Shown here one piece after another: positions 41,334-51,461 of a stretch of 55,562 nucleotides of DNA. The first letter of the stretch is position 1; each line of letters starts with the position of its first letter. Location: positions 1 to 55,562 of the forward strand of contig JABFSG010000022.1 in NCBI GenBank assembly GCA_013140715.1, written 5' to 3'. A program made the translations under genes and the position numbers. Source of the stretch: Nitrospiraceae bacterium (GTDB lineage: Bacteria; Nitrospirota; Nitrospiria; Nitrospirales; Nitrospiraceae). The notes beneath the pieces were generated by a model, which made no database searches, had not been told where the DNA came from, and saw nothing but the letters and a program-made list of their open reading frames with translations.

Positions 41334-42761
41334 ATGATCTACGAAGTCGTTATCGGAGTCGAAGTGCATGCGCAGTTGCGGACGAAGTCCAAACTGTTTT
41401 GCGGCTGTGGGACGATGTTCGGACTTTCGGCGAATAGTCAGACCTGTCCCCTGTGTTTGGGGCTCCCCGGCACGTTGCCGGTGATCAACCGGGTTGCGGT
41501 CGAAATGGCGGTGCGTGCGGGGCTGGCGCTGAATTGCACGATCAGCGCGAATAACCTGTTTGCGCGGAAAAACTACTTCTATCCGGACCTGCCCAAAGGC
41601 TATCAGATTTCGCAATATGAGGCGCCTATCTGCGAGCATGGCTGGATCGAGATTGCAGCGAGCGAAGGTAAGAAACGCGTCCGCATCCGCCGCGCCCACT
41701 TGGAAGAAGATGCGGGGAAGAGTGTTCATGTGACCGGTATGAATGGGAGCCGTGTCGATTTGAATCGGGCGGGAACCCCACTGCTGGAAATTGTAACGGA
41801 ACCGGACTTACGGTCGGCCGATGAAGTCGTGGCTTACTTGAGAGGCCTCCGCGATGTGCTGATGTATCTCGAGGTTTGTGACGGAAACATGGATGAGGGA
41901 AGCTTCCGGTGCGAGCCGAACTTGTCGTTGCGTCCATTGGGGCAGCGGGAATTTGGCACCAAAGTCGAACTCAAGAACATTAACTCCTTCAAGTTCGTAA
42001 AGGACGCCGTCGAATACGAAATCAAGCGTCAGACGAAGGTCTTGAACGAGGGAGGCAAGATTCATCAAGAGACTCGTCTCTGGAATCTCGATCGCGGCGA
42101 GACGGCAGTGATGCGCTCCAAGGAAGAGGCGCATGATTACCGCTACTTCCCCGATCCCGACCTGGTGCCGCTCAAGTTGGATAAGGAATGGATCGAGGGT
42201 TGTCGTAAACAGGTCATTGAATTGCCGGCAGCCAGAATGCAGCGATTCGTCGATGACTTTACCCTGTCCGAGTACGATGCGGGAGTATTGACGGCATCGA
42301 AGGCGGTGGCCGACTACTTCGAAGCCTGCGTAACATTGTTCAATCAGCCGAAGACCGTGAGCAATTGGGTCATGGGCGAACTCACGAGGGAGCTGAATAA
42401 CTCGGGGGCTGACGCGAGTGCTTCACCGGTGTCTCCTGAACGGTTGGTCGATCTTCTTCGGTTGGTCGAGCAGGGGACGATCAGCTTGAAAGCCGCGCGC
42501 GAGATTTTTTCCGAAGTCTACAGCAGCGGTAAGACTCCGGAGCAAATCGTTCAAGAGAAGGGGCTTGTGCAAGTTTCCGACGAAGGGGCGCTCGATAAAA
42601 TTATCGAGGATGTACTTGCAAAGAATCCGACGCAGGTGGCGCAGTTCAAAGAGGGGAAGCAGCAAGTGTTGGGTTTCCTCGTTGGGCAGGTCATGAAGGC
42701 TTCTGGGGGTAAAGCAAACCCCGGGAAAGTGAATGAGTTATTGAAGAAGAAGCTGGGATGA
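41334..42761 (+). CDS. gatB: Aspartyl/glutamyl-tRNA amidotransferase subunit B
   Basis: Kinase/tRNA-binding subunit of GatCAB, activating the misacylated aminoacyl group with ATP. 475 residues: [23 protein letters not shown], zinc Cys set CGCG...[13 protein letters not shown], the [18 protein letters not shown] block, [13 protein letters not shown], and a C-terminal YqeY-like tail ([44 protein letters not shown]). The full family pattern is present and the length is normal. Last gene of the cluster before a repeat-filled spacer. Confidence 0.96.
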   Translation: MIYEVVIGVEVHAQLRTKSKLFCGCGTMFGLSANSQTCPLCLGLPGTLPVINRVAVEMAVRAGLALNCTISANNLFARKNYFYPDLPKGYQISQYEAPICEHGWIEIAASEGKKRVRIRRAHLEEDAGKSVHVTGMNGSRVDLNRAGTPLLEIVTEPDLRSADEVVAYLRGLRDVLMYLEVCDGNMDEGSFRCEPNLSLRPLGQREFGTKVELKNINSFKFVKDAVEYEIKRQTKVLNEGGKIHQETRLWNLDRGETAVMRSKEEAHDYRYFPDPDLVPLKLDKEWIEGCRKQVIELPAARMQRFVDDFTLSEYDAGVLTASKAVADYFEACVTLFNQPKTVSNWVMGELTRELNNSGADASASPVSPERLVDLLRLVEQGTISLKAAREIFSEVYSSGKTPEQIVQEKGLVQVSDEGALDKIIEDVLAKNPTQVAQFKEGKQQVLGFLVGQVMKASGGKANPGKVNELLKKKLG

Positions 42762-42842
42762 GGCTGGGTGCCTTCTTTGCTCGCGGAACGCGCACGATGA
42801 GACGGTGCTCATTCGACGCGCGCAGTCGAAGGCAACCCAGCC
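42762..42842. repeat. Palindromic repeat after gatB
   Basis: GGCTGGGTGCCTTC (42762-42775) and GAAGGCAACCCAGCC (42828-42842) are inverted with a one-base bulge, enclosing CTCGCGGAACGCGCACGATG and GACGGTGCTCATTCGACGCG. The gatB stop codon directly precedes it. It could end transcription or be a REP-type element; there is no T-run. Confidence 0.65.
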
Positions 42843-44354
<1,512 letters not shown>

Positions 44355-44370
44355 TGACGAGCGAACGACG

Positions 44371-44700
44371 ATGATCATTAAGCGGAATCGTGGACCTCAG
44401 TGGCTCGGTTGGCAGCGCCGTATGCTGACAGGCGCGCACTACGTCGGAGTTGCTGGCTGTCTGCTGCTGCTGGTTGTGTTGGTTTTTGGCGATATGGGAC
44501 TTCCGCGGTACTTCTCCATGCGTGAGCATGCTCAACAGCTGGAGGTGGACTTACAGGAATTGCAGAGGACGACCCGTACGTTACAGGGACATATCGATCG
44601 GCTGGAACACGACCCCGCAAAAATCGAGCAGTTGGCGAGAGAACAGCTGGGCTACGTTCGTAAAGGGGAAACCGTGTATCAATTGATTCCATCGCCATGA
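44371..44700 (+). CDS. FtsB/DivIC-type septum formation initiator
   Basis: Bitopic division protein that links the FtsQ/FtsL complex. 109 residues: basic N-terminus, one transmembrane helix (VGVAGCLLLLVVLVFGDMGL), then a coiled coil (REHAQQLEVDLQELQRTTRT ... HIDRLEHDPAKIEQLAREQLGY) with the family DPxxIExxAREQLG(Y/M)VRKGE signature. Located after eno, the usual place for ftsB in many bacteria. The upstream open frame (from 44194) overlaps eno and is not meaningful. Stop overlaps era start (ATGA). Confidence 0.9.
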   Translation: MIIKRNRGPQWLGWQRRMLTGAHYVGVAGCLLLLVVLVFGDMGLPRYFSMREHAQQLEVDLQELQRTTRTLQGHIDRLEHDPAKIEQLAREQLGYVRKGETVYQLIPSP

Positions 44701-45608
44701 CAGAAACGGAACAGCATAGCATCATGAAATTTGGAACAGTTGCGATAATCGGCCGGCCGAACGTCGGCAAATCGACATTGCTCAATCGGTTGCTCGAGCA
44801 GAAGATTGCGATTGTGTCGGACAAGCCGCAAACTACGAGGACGAGAATTCTAGGGATCGTGCATGTACCGGGGGCGCAGATCGCATTGCTCGATACCCCG
44901 GGGTTGCACAAGCCGCAACATCTGCTTAATCGTCGGATGGTCCGCACCACCGTCGAGGTATTGGAGGAGGCGGATATCTTGTACGTGTTGATGGACACGA
45001 CGGGTTCGCCTGGTCCCGGCGATCTATTGGTCATCGACCATGTGAAGGGGGCGGTCAGGAAGCGTCCGCGTCCGGTGATTCTGGTGCTGAATAAGGTGGA
45101 TTTGGTGAATAAGCTCAAATTGCTTCCGGTGATGGAAACCTACGCCAGATTATTCGCTTGGACAGACGTGGTGCCTGTATCGGCCGAAACCGGCGACAAT
45201 GTCGATCGATTGTTGTCCGTCACTGTGGCTCATCTTTCGGAAGGGGATGCGGCCTACGATGCAGACACGGTTACAGATCAGTCTATGAGGACCTTGGCGT
45301 CTGAGATGATTCGAGAGAAGATTCTGCATCAGACCTATGAGGAAGTGCCTTACTCGGTTGCCGTGGAGATCGATGAGTTTGTCGAGGAGGGGAAGCTCGC
45401 GCGCATCAGCGCGACGGTCTTGGTCGAGCGGGAGTCTCATAAGGCGATCCTGATCGGGAAGCACGGAGAGAGACTCAAGGCAGTCGGGACCGATGCACGA
45501 CGCGACATGGAACAGATCTTTGAGATGAAAGTGTATCTGCAGCTGTGGGTGAAAGTGCGGGAGGCGTGGCGAGAAGATGAGCATGCCCTCACGGAATTAG
45601 GTTACTAG
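44697..45608 (+). CDS. era: GTPase Era
   Basis: Ribosome-assembly GTPase binding the 3' end of 16S rRNA. 303 residues: G1 GRPNVGKS (19-26), G2/G3 KPQTTRTRILGI and DTPGLHKP, G4 LNKVDLV, G5 VSAETGDNVD, and a C-terminal KH domain including GKHGERLKAVGTDARRDME and the closing VKVREAWREDEHALTELGY. All normal. An internal Met at residue 10 (MKFGTVAIIGRP) is a plausible alternative start; the ATGA overlap with the ftsB-like gene supports 44697. Confidence 0.95.
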   Translation: MTETEQHSIMKFGTVAIIGRPNVGKSTLLNRLLEQKIAIVSDKPQTTRTRILGIVHVPGAQIALLDTPGLHKPQHLLNRRMVRTTVEVLEEADILYVLMDTTGSPGPGDLLVIDHVKGAVRKRPRPVILVLNKVDLVNKLKLLPVMETYARLFAWTDVVPVSAETGDNVDRLLSVTVAHLSEGDAAYDADTVTDQSMRTLASEMIREKILHQTYEEVPYSVAVEIDEFVEEGKLARISATVLVERESHKAILIGKHGERLKAVGTDARRDMEQIFEMKVYLQLWVKVREAWREDEHALTELGY

Positions 45609-45615
45609 CAGGATT

Positions 45616-47079
45616 GTGATGCAGCCGACCGACCGTATAACAGAATCGAATCCAACGGATCCACGCCCGCGGCCAGGGGATAAAGATCTTCTCCGCGATA
45701 CCTTGCGCGATCAGGCGGATAGAGGCCGGACCAAGTCCGACATCGTGCTGTTGTCGGTGCAACGGCTGTTGCACCGGGGTGCGATCACCAATCTTGCCAA
45801 GATGCTGGGCCGGATGCATCAGGCCGATATCGCACAAGTGATTACGCACCTGTCGTCCCCCAAGGAAAAAAGGGAAGTGTTTGAGCTGGTGCGAGGCGAG
45901 TCGAAGCGCGGCCAAGTGCTGAGCGAGCTCGATAGCGACAGCATCAATCAGGTGCTGGCGGATCTGCTGCATTCGGATATCGCTTGGCTGATCAAAGATC
46001 TCGGCCCTGACGACGCGGCATACCTCCTCGGTGTGTTGCCTGAAGAACGAGCCAAAGAGATCCTTGCGCTGATGCGGAAGGAAGACTCCACAGAAGTCGC
46101 CGACCTCCTGAAGTATCCGAAGGGTACAGCCGGCGGCATTATGACCACGGAGTTTTTTGCGCTGCCGGAAGATGCAACGGCGCACGATGCCATCCAACGC
46201 CTCCAGTTGGCGACCGATACCGAGATGGTGTTTTATATTTATGTGATCGACAAGGATGAGCGCCTAGTCGGGGTCCTTTCGTTGCGACGATTGCTGACGG
46301 TTCCTCCTTCAACGCCTCTGAAAAACTTTGTGACGCGAGACATCATCAGCGTGACGGTCGACATGGATCAAGAAGAAGTGGCCCGCCAGGTGGCAAGCTA
46401 TAACCTGCTCGCGATTCCGGTCCTCGATAACGACAATCGATTGGTCGGTATTATTACAGTCGACGACGTCGTAGACGTGATCAGAGAAGAAGCGACTGAA
46501 GACATGCTCAAGATGGCCGGCGCAATTGAAGAGGGCTCGGTCCCAAAATCCTCCAGTGTGGCGTCGGCAAAACATCGTCTTCCATGGCTCTTTACGAATC
46601 TGGTCGGCAGTCTCTTCTCGGGCGCGATTCTGTGGGAGTTTCGATATACGATTCAGGAAGTGGTGGCCATCGTGAGTTTTATTCCGGTCATCGCCGCCAT
46701 GGGTGGGAATGTGGGCCTCCAGTCTTCGACCCTTATCATTCGCGGTTTGGCGACAGGGGTGATCGAGCTGACGGATGTGCGTGCCGTATTTTTGAGAGAA
46801 ATAAAGGTCGGGCTGCTGATGGGGGTTGCGTGCGGCATCATTCTCACGGTGGTCGGCTGGATTTGGCATCAAGAGTTTCTAGGCATGGTCGTGGGGGTGT
46901 CGCTGATTCTGGCGTTTATGGTCTCGACCAGTATGGCGACGTTCATGCCGATCCTGCTGAAGCGAATGGGGGTAGATCCCGCCGTAGCAGCCGGCCCCTT
47001 TGTGACGACGGCGAATGACATCACGGGCATTACGATTTATCTTTCTCTGGCCACGCTATTCATGGAATATCTCCGCTAA
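45616..47079 (+). CDS. mgtE: MgtE-type magnesium transporter
   Basis: Mg2+ channel/transporter gated by intracellular magnesium. 487 residues: MgtE N-domain (about 35-140, with LARMLGRMHQADIAQVI-like repeat and LLGVLPEERAKEIL), two CBS domains (about 150-270; VTRDIISVTVDMDQEEVARQVASYN, LVGIITVDDVVDVI), a plug helix, and five C-terminal transmembrane segments with the pore motif PVIAAMGGNVGLQSSTLIIRGLA and PFVTTANDITG. GTG at 45616 or ATG at 45619 may be the start, seven to ten bases after era. Confidence 0.95.
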   Translation: MMQPTDRITESNPTDPRPRPGDKDLLRDTLRDQADRGRTKSDIVLLSVQRLLHRGAITNLAKMLGRMHQADIAQVITHLSSPKEKREVFELVRGESKRGQVLSELDSDSINQVLADLLHSDIAWLIKDLGPDDAAYLLGVLPEERAKEILALMRKEDSTEVADLLKYPKGTAGGIMTTEFFALPEDATAHDAIQRLQLATDTEMVFYIYVIDKDERLVGVLSLRRLLTVPPSTPLKNFVTRDIISVTVDMDQEEVARQVASYNLLAIPVLDNDNRLVGIITVDDVVDVIREEATEDMLKMAGAIEEGSVPKSSSVASAKHRLPWLFTNLVGSLFSGAILWEFRYTIQEVVAIVSFIPVIAAMGGNVGLQSSTLIIRGLATGVIELTDVRAVFLREIKVGLLMGVACGIILTVVGWIWHQEFLGMVVGVSLILAFMVSTSMATFMPILLKRMGVDPAVAAGPFVTTANDITGITIYLSLATLFMEYLR

Positions 47080-47083
47080 TGAG

Positions 47084-47175
47084 AACCGTGAAACGTCAGG
47101 CGTCAGGCGTGAAACGTAGAACTGTCGAATTCTCTTCATCCGAGGCGGCTCACGCTTCATGCTTTACGTCTCATG
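47084..47175. repeat. Period-7 inverted array between mgtE and recO
   Basis: Left arm ACCGTGA AACGTCA GGCGTCA GGCGTGA AACGTAG, loop ACTGTCGAATTCTCTTCATC, right arm CTCACGC TTCATGC TTTACGT CTCATGA. CGTGAAA-type word; the same word appears at 40511 and 48966. Confidence 0.8.
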
Positions 47176-47185
47176 AGTTTTCCCC

Positions 47186-47938
47186 ATGCCGCTGATCAAG
47201 ACCGCGGCTATTACGCTGAAGAGCCGGAAGTGGGGTGATGCGGATCGTATCGTGACCTTTTATACCAAGGAAATGGGAAAGGTTCGTGGTGTGGCGCGAG
47301 GGGCTCGCCGGATGAAGAGCCGGCTCGGCGCGTCACTCGAGCCGCTCACCATCTGCCATCTGAACCTCTTCGAAAAGTCAGGAGATTCACTCTATAGAAT
47401 TTCACAAGTCGATCTCGTAGAGCCGTTTATGAGGTTTCGCGAAGACTTGGGGCTCATGACCGCTGCCGCACGGATGGTCAATGTGGTGGGTGCTGTGACG
47501 CCGGACGGGGATCCTGACCCGCAGCTCTTCGAGACGCTCGAACAGGGTCTGCGCGCATTAGTTACGAGCCAAGACCCGGCATTGACGGCACTGCTGTTTC
47601 AGATTCGACTGTTGGGCCTTATTGGGTTTCGTCCTCAGACTGATCATTGCGCCGCCTGCGGTAAGGGCCGACTGCTGGGAGAACCGCAGTTCTCGCCTCT
47701 GTCCGGAGGCTTGGTCTGCGTCGCTTGTGCGTCGCGCCAGGTCTTCCGTTGTGTGCCGCTTTCACGAGGGAGTCTGGCATTTCTTCAACAGGCGTTACGA
47801 CTTTCGCCTTCTGTGATCGACCGTCTGAAGGCTGCAGGGCAAGTTCGTCACGAGGTGGAGAAGGCAATCGAGGGGTATGTTACGGTTGTGGCGGGAAGAC
47901 AATTGCCTCCAGTAAATTTTCTATCGTATCCGTCATAA
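47186..47938 (+). CDS. recO: DNA repair protein RecO
   Basis: Recombination mediator in the RecFOR pathway that loads RecA on gapped DNA. 250 residues: N-terminal OB fold (LIKTAAITLKSRKWGDADRIVTFYTKEMGKV in outline, KGARRMKSR-like basic stretch), helical middle, and a zinc module CAACGKGRLLGEPQFSPLSGGLVCVAC (quoted only for its CxxC pairs). C-terminus HEVEKAIEGYVTVVAGRQL. The era-mgtE-recO order puts recO near era, as in many bacteria. Confidence 0.93.
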   Translation: MPLIKTAAITLKSRKWGDADRIVTFYTKEMGKVRGVARGARRMKSRLGASLEPLTICHLNLFEKSGDSLYRISQVDLVEPFMRFREDLGLMTAAARMVNVVGAVTPDGDPDPQLFETLEQGLRALVTSQDPALTALLFQIRLLGLIGFRPQTDHCAACGKGRLLGEPQFSPLSGGLVCVACASRQVFRCVPLSRGSLAFLQQALRLSPSVIDRLKAAGQVRHEVEKAIEGYVTVVAGRQLPPVNFLSYPS

Positions 47939-47957
47939 GGATTTGTACGCATGACGG

Positions 47958-48057
47958 GTTGATCTGGTTTGTTTTGTTCATCTGGTTGATTTGATTCCTC
48001 TGGTTTTTCCGATTAGTCTGATTCAACCAAACAAACTAAATAAACAAGAGAAACCAA
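47958..48057. repeat. Period-9 inverted array between recO and the DUF971 gene
   Basis: Left arm TTGATCTGGTTTGTTTTGTT then CATCTGGTTGATTTGATTCC, centre GATTAGTCTGATTCAACC, right arm AAACAAACTAAATAAACAAG then AGAAACCAAAGG. The trailing AAAGGAA serves as ribosome-binding site for the next gene. Confidence 0.85.
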
Positions 48058-48070
48058 AGGAACTCTTAAG

Positions 48071-48427
48071 ATGACCGAGACTGTGTGTGAACCGCGAGAC
48101 ATGGCCTGGATTGAGAAGGGCGTATTGGGCATCGAATGGAGCGATGGGCATAAGGCTGTCTACCCTGTCCGGTATCTCCGTCAGCAATGTCCCTGCGCAG
48201 CCTGTGTGGATGAGTGGTCCGGCGCGCGGAGGCTGCAACCGAACGATGTGCCGCTCTTAATCATGCTGCAGGACGTGCAGCCGGTCGGGCGGTATGCGCT
48301 GCAATTCTCCTGGAGCGATGGCCACGATACAGGGATTTACTCTTATGCCCTTCTTCGGCGGCTTTGTCAGTGCGATGTCTGTCAGCCTGTAAAGCCTGTA
48401 GAGCCAAGGAGCCGGCGCCTCTTGTGA
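48071..48427 (+). CDS. DUF971 (GBBH-like) domain protein
   Basis: A 118-residue protein with one DUF971 domain: LGIEWSDGHKAVYPVRYLRQQCPCAAC, then LQPVG-type middle (DVQPVGRYALQFSWSDGHDTGIYSY given in outline) and LLRRLCQCDVCQP. Relatives form the N-terminal domain of gamma-butyrobetaine hydroxylase and occur fused to or next to Fe-S cluster carriers. The two Cys-rich elements CPCAAC and CQCDVC are more cysteines than usual and could bind zinc or iron. Its stop overlaps the start of the next gene. Confidence 0.85.
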   Translation: MTETVCEPRDMAWIEKGVLGIEWSDGHKAVYPVRYLRQQCPCAACVDEWSGARRLQPNDVPLLIMLQDVQPVGRYALQFSWSDGHDTGIYSYALLRRLCQCDVCQPVKPVEPRSRRLL

Positions 48428-48948
48428 TGAAACGTTCAGGTATGCTCAGGCCGACCTGGTGCGGCGCGCATCGGTTTCTGAGTCTTGATTTTCTGATGCG
48501 TTCGGGATGGGTCGGAGTGGTTTTTGTCATTGCGATCGGATCGGTTCTCGGTTGCAGTAGGATGCCTCCTTTGGAAGAACAAGAGCGCTATGTGCGAAAC
48601 AACGATCTGGCGCTCAATCGATTGACGCCCCGCGCATTTGTCGGGGCATGGGGAACGCCGACGTACCATCATGCTGAGTTTATGCAGTTTTTCGGGATGA
48701 AAGACGACTCGCTGATTCCACGGTCGAGATTGGCGAGTGGAGAACCCCCGCGTGGATGGGAGATCAGCATGGAAGCCGGCGAAGCGCTGTTTCTGGCTTA
48801 CCCGGATCGTGGCTGGTTGGTAGTATTTTATGAAGAACGGCTGGTCTATCGCGAAGCGCTGACCTCGGCAGAACTCCATGCGTTGGGACGCAGCTGGAAG
48901 CATGAAGAGAAGTTTCGCTCCAGGTTCGAAGTGCCTGCTGCCCAATAA
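48427..48948 (+). CDS. Putative lipoprotein
   Basis: Family not recognised. From the ATG at 48427 it has 173 residues; an ATG at 48496 would give a textbook lipoprotein signal (MRSGWVGVVFVIAIGSVLGC, lipobox VLGC), so the mature N-terminus is probably that Cys. The rest is soluble: LALNRLTPRAFVGAWGTPTY resembles outer-membrane assembly-factor-like (SmpA/OmlA) lipoproteins where a short folded domain starts this way, but the match is weak. Overlaps the DUF971 gene by one base. Confidence 0.7.
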   Translation: MKRSGMLRPTWCGAHRFLSLDFLMRSGWVGVVFVIAIGSVLGCSRMPPLEEQERYVRNNDLALNRLTPRAFVGAWGTPTYHHAEFMQFFGMKDDSLIPRSRLASGEPPRGWEISMEAGEALFLAYPDRGWLVVFYEERLVYREALTSAELHALGRSWKHEEKFRSRFEVPAAQ

Positions 48949-48965
48949 TGTGATGAGTCCATCCC

Positions 48966-49197
48966 CCGTGAAACGTGAAGCGTTCCTCGTGAAGCATATC
49001 TCATTATTTGTACGAGACTTGCGAGGCACATCCTGGTGCGTGAGGCGCGGGGCTAGCGAGATTTTGAGTTCCGAGCTTCCGAAAACCCAGAACCCAGAAC
49101 CCAGAACCCAGAACTTCTGGTTGTGCTTGTCTCGCTCACAATTCACGAACGACGAGTTACGCTTCACGCTTCACGCTTCACGGCTCGCGGCTCCTGG
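48966..49197. repeat. Nested period-7 arrays upstream of glgA
   Basis: Outer array: CGTGAAA CGTGAAG CGTTCCT CGTGAAG on the left (48966-48993) and ACGAGTT ACGCTTC ACGCTTC ACGCTTC ACGGCTC GCGGCTC on the right (about 49150-49191), complementary words. Inner array: four perfect CCCAGAA units (49086-49113) followed by CTTCTGG, facing GAGTTCC GAGCTTC. A GCGAGAC/GTCTCGC nonamer pair (about 49016 and 49128) lies between them. No gene is present in 48949-49218. Confidence 0.8.
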
Positions 49198-49218
49198 GAG
49201 CATCCTATTGGGTTTCCC

Positions 49219-50721
49219 GTGACACAGCAGCCTCTGAATCTGCTCATGGTCGCCTCCGAAGCGGTTCCCTATGCAAAGACGGGCGGCCTTGCCGATGTCA
49301 CGGGCGCGTTGCCTCTTGAGTTGGCGAAGCTTGGACATGATGTCATTCTCCTCCTTCCGCGCTATCGTTGCCTGAACGAGTCAGGCAGATCATTCCATCC
49401 CGTCTGTTGGTTGCGGGTACCGACACCTCAAGGGCCTGTCGATACGCTGGTTGAAGAAGATATTCTTCTGGCCGGCCAAGGCGATGGTCGGCTGAGGGTC
49501 TGGACGATTCAAAACCAGGCTTTGTTCGATCGGCCGGGGCTGTATCAAAATCAGGGGCTTGATTACCCTGATAATCTCGACCGGTTTTCATTTTTCTGTC
49601 GGGCAACGATAGAAGTGATAGCCTATCTTCGAAGCTCGTGCCGGTGGAATACCGATCTTCTCCATCTCCATGATTGGCAAACAGCGCTCTGTGCGGTCTA
49701 TCTCAAGACCATTGCGCAGGATCGGCAGGATGTCGCTGCTCCAGAAGTACGTAGTGTGCTGACATTGCATAATGTGGGGTACCAAGGTCTGTTTCCTGGA
49801 GGGCAGTTCGAACACACCGGTCTACCTCTATCGCTTTTTAATCCTGAAGCCCTCGAGTATTACGCTTCGGTGAATTTGCTCAAGGGGGGAATTATCTACG
49901 CCGACTATGTGACGACGGTGAGTCCTACCTATGCGCGAGAAATCCTTACGCCAGAATTCGGTTTTGGGCTTGAGGGTGTGTTGCGCAATCGTGAGGACCG
50001 ACTCCTGGGTATTCTTAACGGTATCGATATCGATCGATGGAATCCGGAAACCGATTCCTATTTGCCAGCCAACTACTCTGTCAGTGACCGTGCGGGGAAA
50101 ATGGCCTGCAAGCAGTCGCTTCAGCGGGAGTTTCAGTTGCCGGAAACATCGGCTCCGGTTCTTGGCATGATTGCACGGTTGACGTCGCAGAAGGGCTTAG
50201 ACCTTGCGGCAACCATTATTCCTGAACTCATGGCGATGGATGTGCAGTTAGTGCTCTTGGGAACCGGCGAGCCAGACCTCGAAGCCACGTTTAAGGCGCT
50301 TCAGGCTCGTTATTCCCATCGGATAGGCCTTCGAATCGGTTTCGATGAAGGACTCGCACATCGTATTGAAGGCGGAGCCGATGTGTTTGTGATGCCGTCT
50401 CGATATGAGCCCTGTGGTCTTAGCCAGCTATACAGCCTTCGTTATGGCACGGTTCCAGTTGTGAGAAAAACAGGCGGATTGGCAGATACAGTTGTGCCTC
50501 TGATCCCGCAGGCTCGGCATGCGGGGCGGGCGACGGGGTTTTATATTGAAGCAGACAGGGCAGATGCTTTGCTGGCTGCTTTGCGAAATGCTGTGAAAGT
50601 TTATCAGGACCGGCCAATATGGGAGGGGCTGATTGAAGCCGGGATGACGACGGATGTGTCCTGGGCTCGTTCGGCAAACGATTATGACAGGCTATTTGTA
50701 ACGTTAGTCAGGGAAGGATAG
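49219..50721 (+). CDS. glgA: Glycogen synthase (ADP-glucose, GT5)
   Basis: Extends alpha-1,4-glucan from ADP-glucose. 500 residues from the GTG of MTQQPLNLLMVASEAVPYAK, the usual N-terminus; the longer open frame (from 49123) translates repeat DNA. Signature KTGGLADVTGALPLEL (substrate-binding Lys), LLHLHDWQTAL, LTLHNVGYQGLFPG, VTTVSPTYAREI, GILNGID, ARLTSQKGLDL and VMPSRYEPCGLSQLYSLRYGTVPVVRKTGGLADTV (outline) are all in place. It is isolated from other glycogen genes in this window. Confidence 0.94.
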   Translation: MTQQPLNLLMVASEAVPYAKTGGLADVTGALPLELAKLGHDVILLLPRYRCLNESGRSFHPVCWLRVPTPQGPVDTLVEEDILLAGQGDGRLRVWTIQNQALFDRPGLYQNQGLDYPDNLDRFSFFCRATIEVIAYLRSSCRWNTDLLHLHDWQTALCAVYLKTIAQDRQDVAAPEVRSVLTLHNVGYQGLFPGGQFEHTGLPLSLFNPEALEYYASVNLLKGGIIYADYVTTVSPTYAREILTPEFGFGLEGVLRNREDRLLGILNGIDIDRWNPETDSYLPANYSVSDRAGKMACKQSLQREFQLPETSAPVLGMIARLTSQKGLDLAATIIPELMAMDVQLVLLGTGEPDLEATFKALQARYSHRIGLRIGFDEGLAHRIEGGADVFVMPSRYEPCGLSQLYSLRYGTVPVVRKTGGLADTVVPLIPQARHAGRATGFYIEADRADALLAALRNAVKVYQDRPIWEGLIEAGMTTDVSWARSANDYDRLFVTLVREG

Positions 50722-50773
50722 CCGAACGCATCGTGATGCTGTTCCAGCAGATCCATCGGATCGAAGATGGTAG

Positions 50774-51262
50774 CTAGGGGAGGTTGAGTGTAATCTCGAT
50801 GGGGTTCATCTCAAGTTCCGAGAGCAGCGTTTTCGCCTGTAAGGTGTAATAAGCATATTCGGAGTGGGGTTGGTAACCGAGAATCGTCTGCAGGATGCCT
50901 TTAGCAGCATCAATCTTTCCTGCCTCCACTGCTGCAGAAGCAGCCCGCAAAGAACAGGCTGCGGCCATTGCCTTCACGTCTACCGCAAATCGAGCTGCAG
51001 GCGTCGATACAAGTTTTTCAAGCTTGCTTGGTAGGGGGAGGACAAAGGTTTCCTGGTCGAGCGAGTGATTGGCTGCGGCTGTCAGGGTGGATGCGTTTTT
51101 GCTCAGTTGGTCTAAATTAGTGGTTGCTTGGCAGTTGGAGTAGGTATTCCATAGGGTCATGAAGCTTACGTTGTCAACGGCTGCCGCTTCTGTTGGTTGC
51201 CCAGTAAGATACCCAGTCACTGAAACCAAGATACTCAGTACTATTAAACGAAGGGTCTTCAT
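50774..51262 (-). CDS. Secreted hypothetical protein
   Basis: I do not recognise the family. The 162-residue product has a signal peptide (LRLIVLSILVSVTGYLTG) and a helical mature part with two cysteines (SNCQATTNLD and AAACSLRAAS) and a C-terminal repeat-like stretch, AAVEAGKIDAAKGILQTILG followed by YYTLQAKTLLSELEM, reminiscent of a TPR-like helix pair. It ends close to the glgA terminus, convergent to it. Upstream (51263-51461) no gene is visible. Confidence 0.65.
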   Translation of the reverse strand: MKTLRLIVLSILVSVTGYLTGQPTEAAAVDNVSFMTLWNTYSNCQATTNLDQLSKNASTLTAAANHSLDQETFVLPLPSKLEKLVSTPAARFAVDVKAMAAACSLRAASAAVEAGKIDAAKGILQTILGYQPHSEYAYYTLQAKTLLSELEMNPIEITLNLP

Positions 51263-51461
51263 GCTACCTCATGCCTTGTTCTGCCAGAGTCTTGTTAGTT
51301 CAGAGTAGACCGACCAGTTTCGCCTGATGGTATTGCAATCAGCAGACCAAAGTCTTTCATCGCAAGTATCTGATATTATGTCAGAATATTAGCTATAGGC
51401 GGATAGCCGCTGTGTTGAAGATCGCGCACTGTGGTGTTTTTAACACGGGTACTGTGGCAGA

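Noticed and set aside
45589-46197. 202-codon minus-strand frame opposite mgtE
   Set aside because: Shadow frame; MgtE N-domain and CBS motifs are unambiguous on the plus strand.
49123-49218. Longer glgA start at 49123
   Set aside because: The added 32 residues are translated from the period-7 array; the GTG at 49219 matches family N-termini.
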